A stretch of DNA of 6,461 bases, from NCBI GenBank assembly GCA_020631175.1, contig JAHDHT010000216.1, forward strand, positions 1-6,461, read 5' to 3'. The notes under the pieces were generated by a model. It saw only the letters and a program-made list of their open reading frames with translations. It made no database searches and had not been told where the DNA came from. Within the stretch, counting starts at the first letter, position 1. Each line of letters begins with the position of its first letter. Source of the DNA: Chitinophagales bacterium (GTDB taxonomy: Bacteria > Bacteroidota > Bacteroidia > Chitinophagales > JAHDHT01). Of the stretch, positions 6,129-6,461 are shown in pieces. A program made the translations under genes and the position numbers.

Positions 6129-6191
6129 GGTACAAGGTACAAGGTACAAGGTACAAGACACAAGGTAAAAGGTGTAAGTAGTTAGGTGCAA
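6129..6191 (+). repeat. Heptamer tandem repeat, unit GGTACAA
   Basis: Four perfect copies of GGTACAA run from 6129 to 6156. Five degenerate units then keep the 7-base period: GACACAA, GGTAAAA, GGTGTAA, GTAGTTA and GGTGCAA, ending at 6191. Perfect units at one end and decayed ones at the other suggest recent slippage or conversion in the left part. A period of 7 is not a codon multiple, and no gene crosses it. Confidence 0.9.
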
Positions 6192-6390
6192 GTGATTTTT
6201 GAAACAAAAATATTCTAACTAATAATTCTCCCGAGCAAAGCCGAGGGAACTTTCGGTTCGACATACATTAGGCAACTTATATACTATTAAACTTAAAATG
6301 CATTAGATTTCTCGACAATGCTCGAAATAAATCTCTGCGATCTCTGCGTTAAAAATCTGAACAAACGAAAATTTTAAATTCGAAATCAAA

Positions 6391-6433
6391 AATCCTCCTC
6401 CCTTAAAATCCTCAATCCTCAATCCTCAATCTC
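6391..6433 (+). repeat. Heptamer tandem repeat, unit AATCCTC
   Basis: Three perfect copies of AATCCTC lie at 6407-6427, a partial AATCTC at 6428-6433, and an isolated perfect copy at 6391-6397, nine bases before the array. It is a second 7-base repeat, unrelated in sequence to the GGTACAA array about 200 bases upstream. No gene or promoter is associated with it. Confidence 0.85.
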
Positions 6434-6461
6434 AAATCAAAAAATCCTTCCTGCGTCAGGA

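Larger units (their letters stand above)
6104..6461. other. Non-coding tail made of short repeats
   Basis: No gene is visible in these 358 bases. Apart from the heptamer arrays listed separately, it holds several short pairs. CCGAG recurs at 6231-6235 and 6241-6245, ten bases apart. CTCGA recurs at 6311-6315 and 6321-6325, also ten bases apart. ATCTCTGCG occurs twice back to back at 6331-6348. At the very edge TCCTG (6449-6453) can pair with CAGGA (6457-6461), but the structure is cut by the window end. The pieces look like the low-complexity intergenic mosaics common in Bacteroidota genomes. Confidence 0.6.

Noticed and set aside
6129..6461. Right-end repeats as a CRISPR array
   Set aside because: The units are 7 bases, contiguous, and have no unique spacers of regular length; no cas gene is present.

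Overview
The window is about one third GC and reads as chromosomal DNA from a member of the Bacteroidota. The evidence is a TTG-N18-TAnnTTTG promoter before the dioxygenase gene, A-rich leaders without Shine-Dalgarno sequences, signal peptides ending just before or at Gln, and a lipoprotein whose Cys is followed by Gln-Gln-Glu-Asp. No rRNA, tRNA, CRISPR array, transposase or phage gene is visible. The genus cannot be named from this sequence.

Layout, left to right. Bases 1-195 are a leader, possibly with the last 22 codons of an upstream gene at the edge. A plus-strand pair follows: a divergent Nramp-family membrane transporter (196-1476) overlapping a small exported membrane protein of unknown function (1451-2110). 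A separately promoted plus-strand gene encodes 3-hydroxyanthranilate 3,4-dioxygenase (2183-2713), the best-identified enzyme here. Convergent with it is a minus-strand block: a surface-type lipoprotein of unknown function (5259-4012), a terminator-like hairpin (4000-3978), then two translationally coupled paralogous outer-membrane-type proteins (3960-3334 and 3337-2723). Bases 5260-5584 are non-coding and hold a GC-richer patch with two interlocked inverted repeats. A plus-strand P-loop nucleotide kinase-like protein of the FlaR ('topology modulation') group follows (5585-6103). The last 358 bases are a mosaic of short repeats, including two different 7-bp tandem repeats.

How the genes work together: the window looks like several independent small transcription units rather than one pathway. 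The dioxygenase would make the quinolinate precursor for NAD synthesis or tryptophan breakdown, but no other kynurenine-pathway gene is present. The lipoprotein and the two barrel-like proteins may form an envelope-related unit. The transporter belongs to the Nramp fold but lacks the usual metal-binding residues, so its substrate is open.

I found no convincing undescribed multi-gene system. The items most worth a second look are the altered transporter, the tandem barrel-like paralogs beside the acidic-tailed lipoprotein, the interlocked inverted repeats, and the repeat mosaic at the right end.
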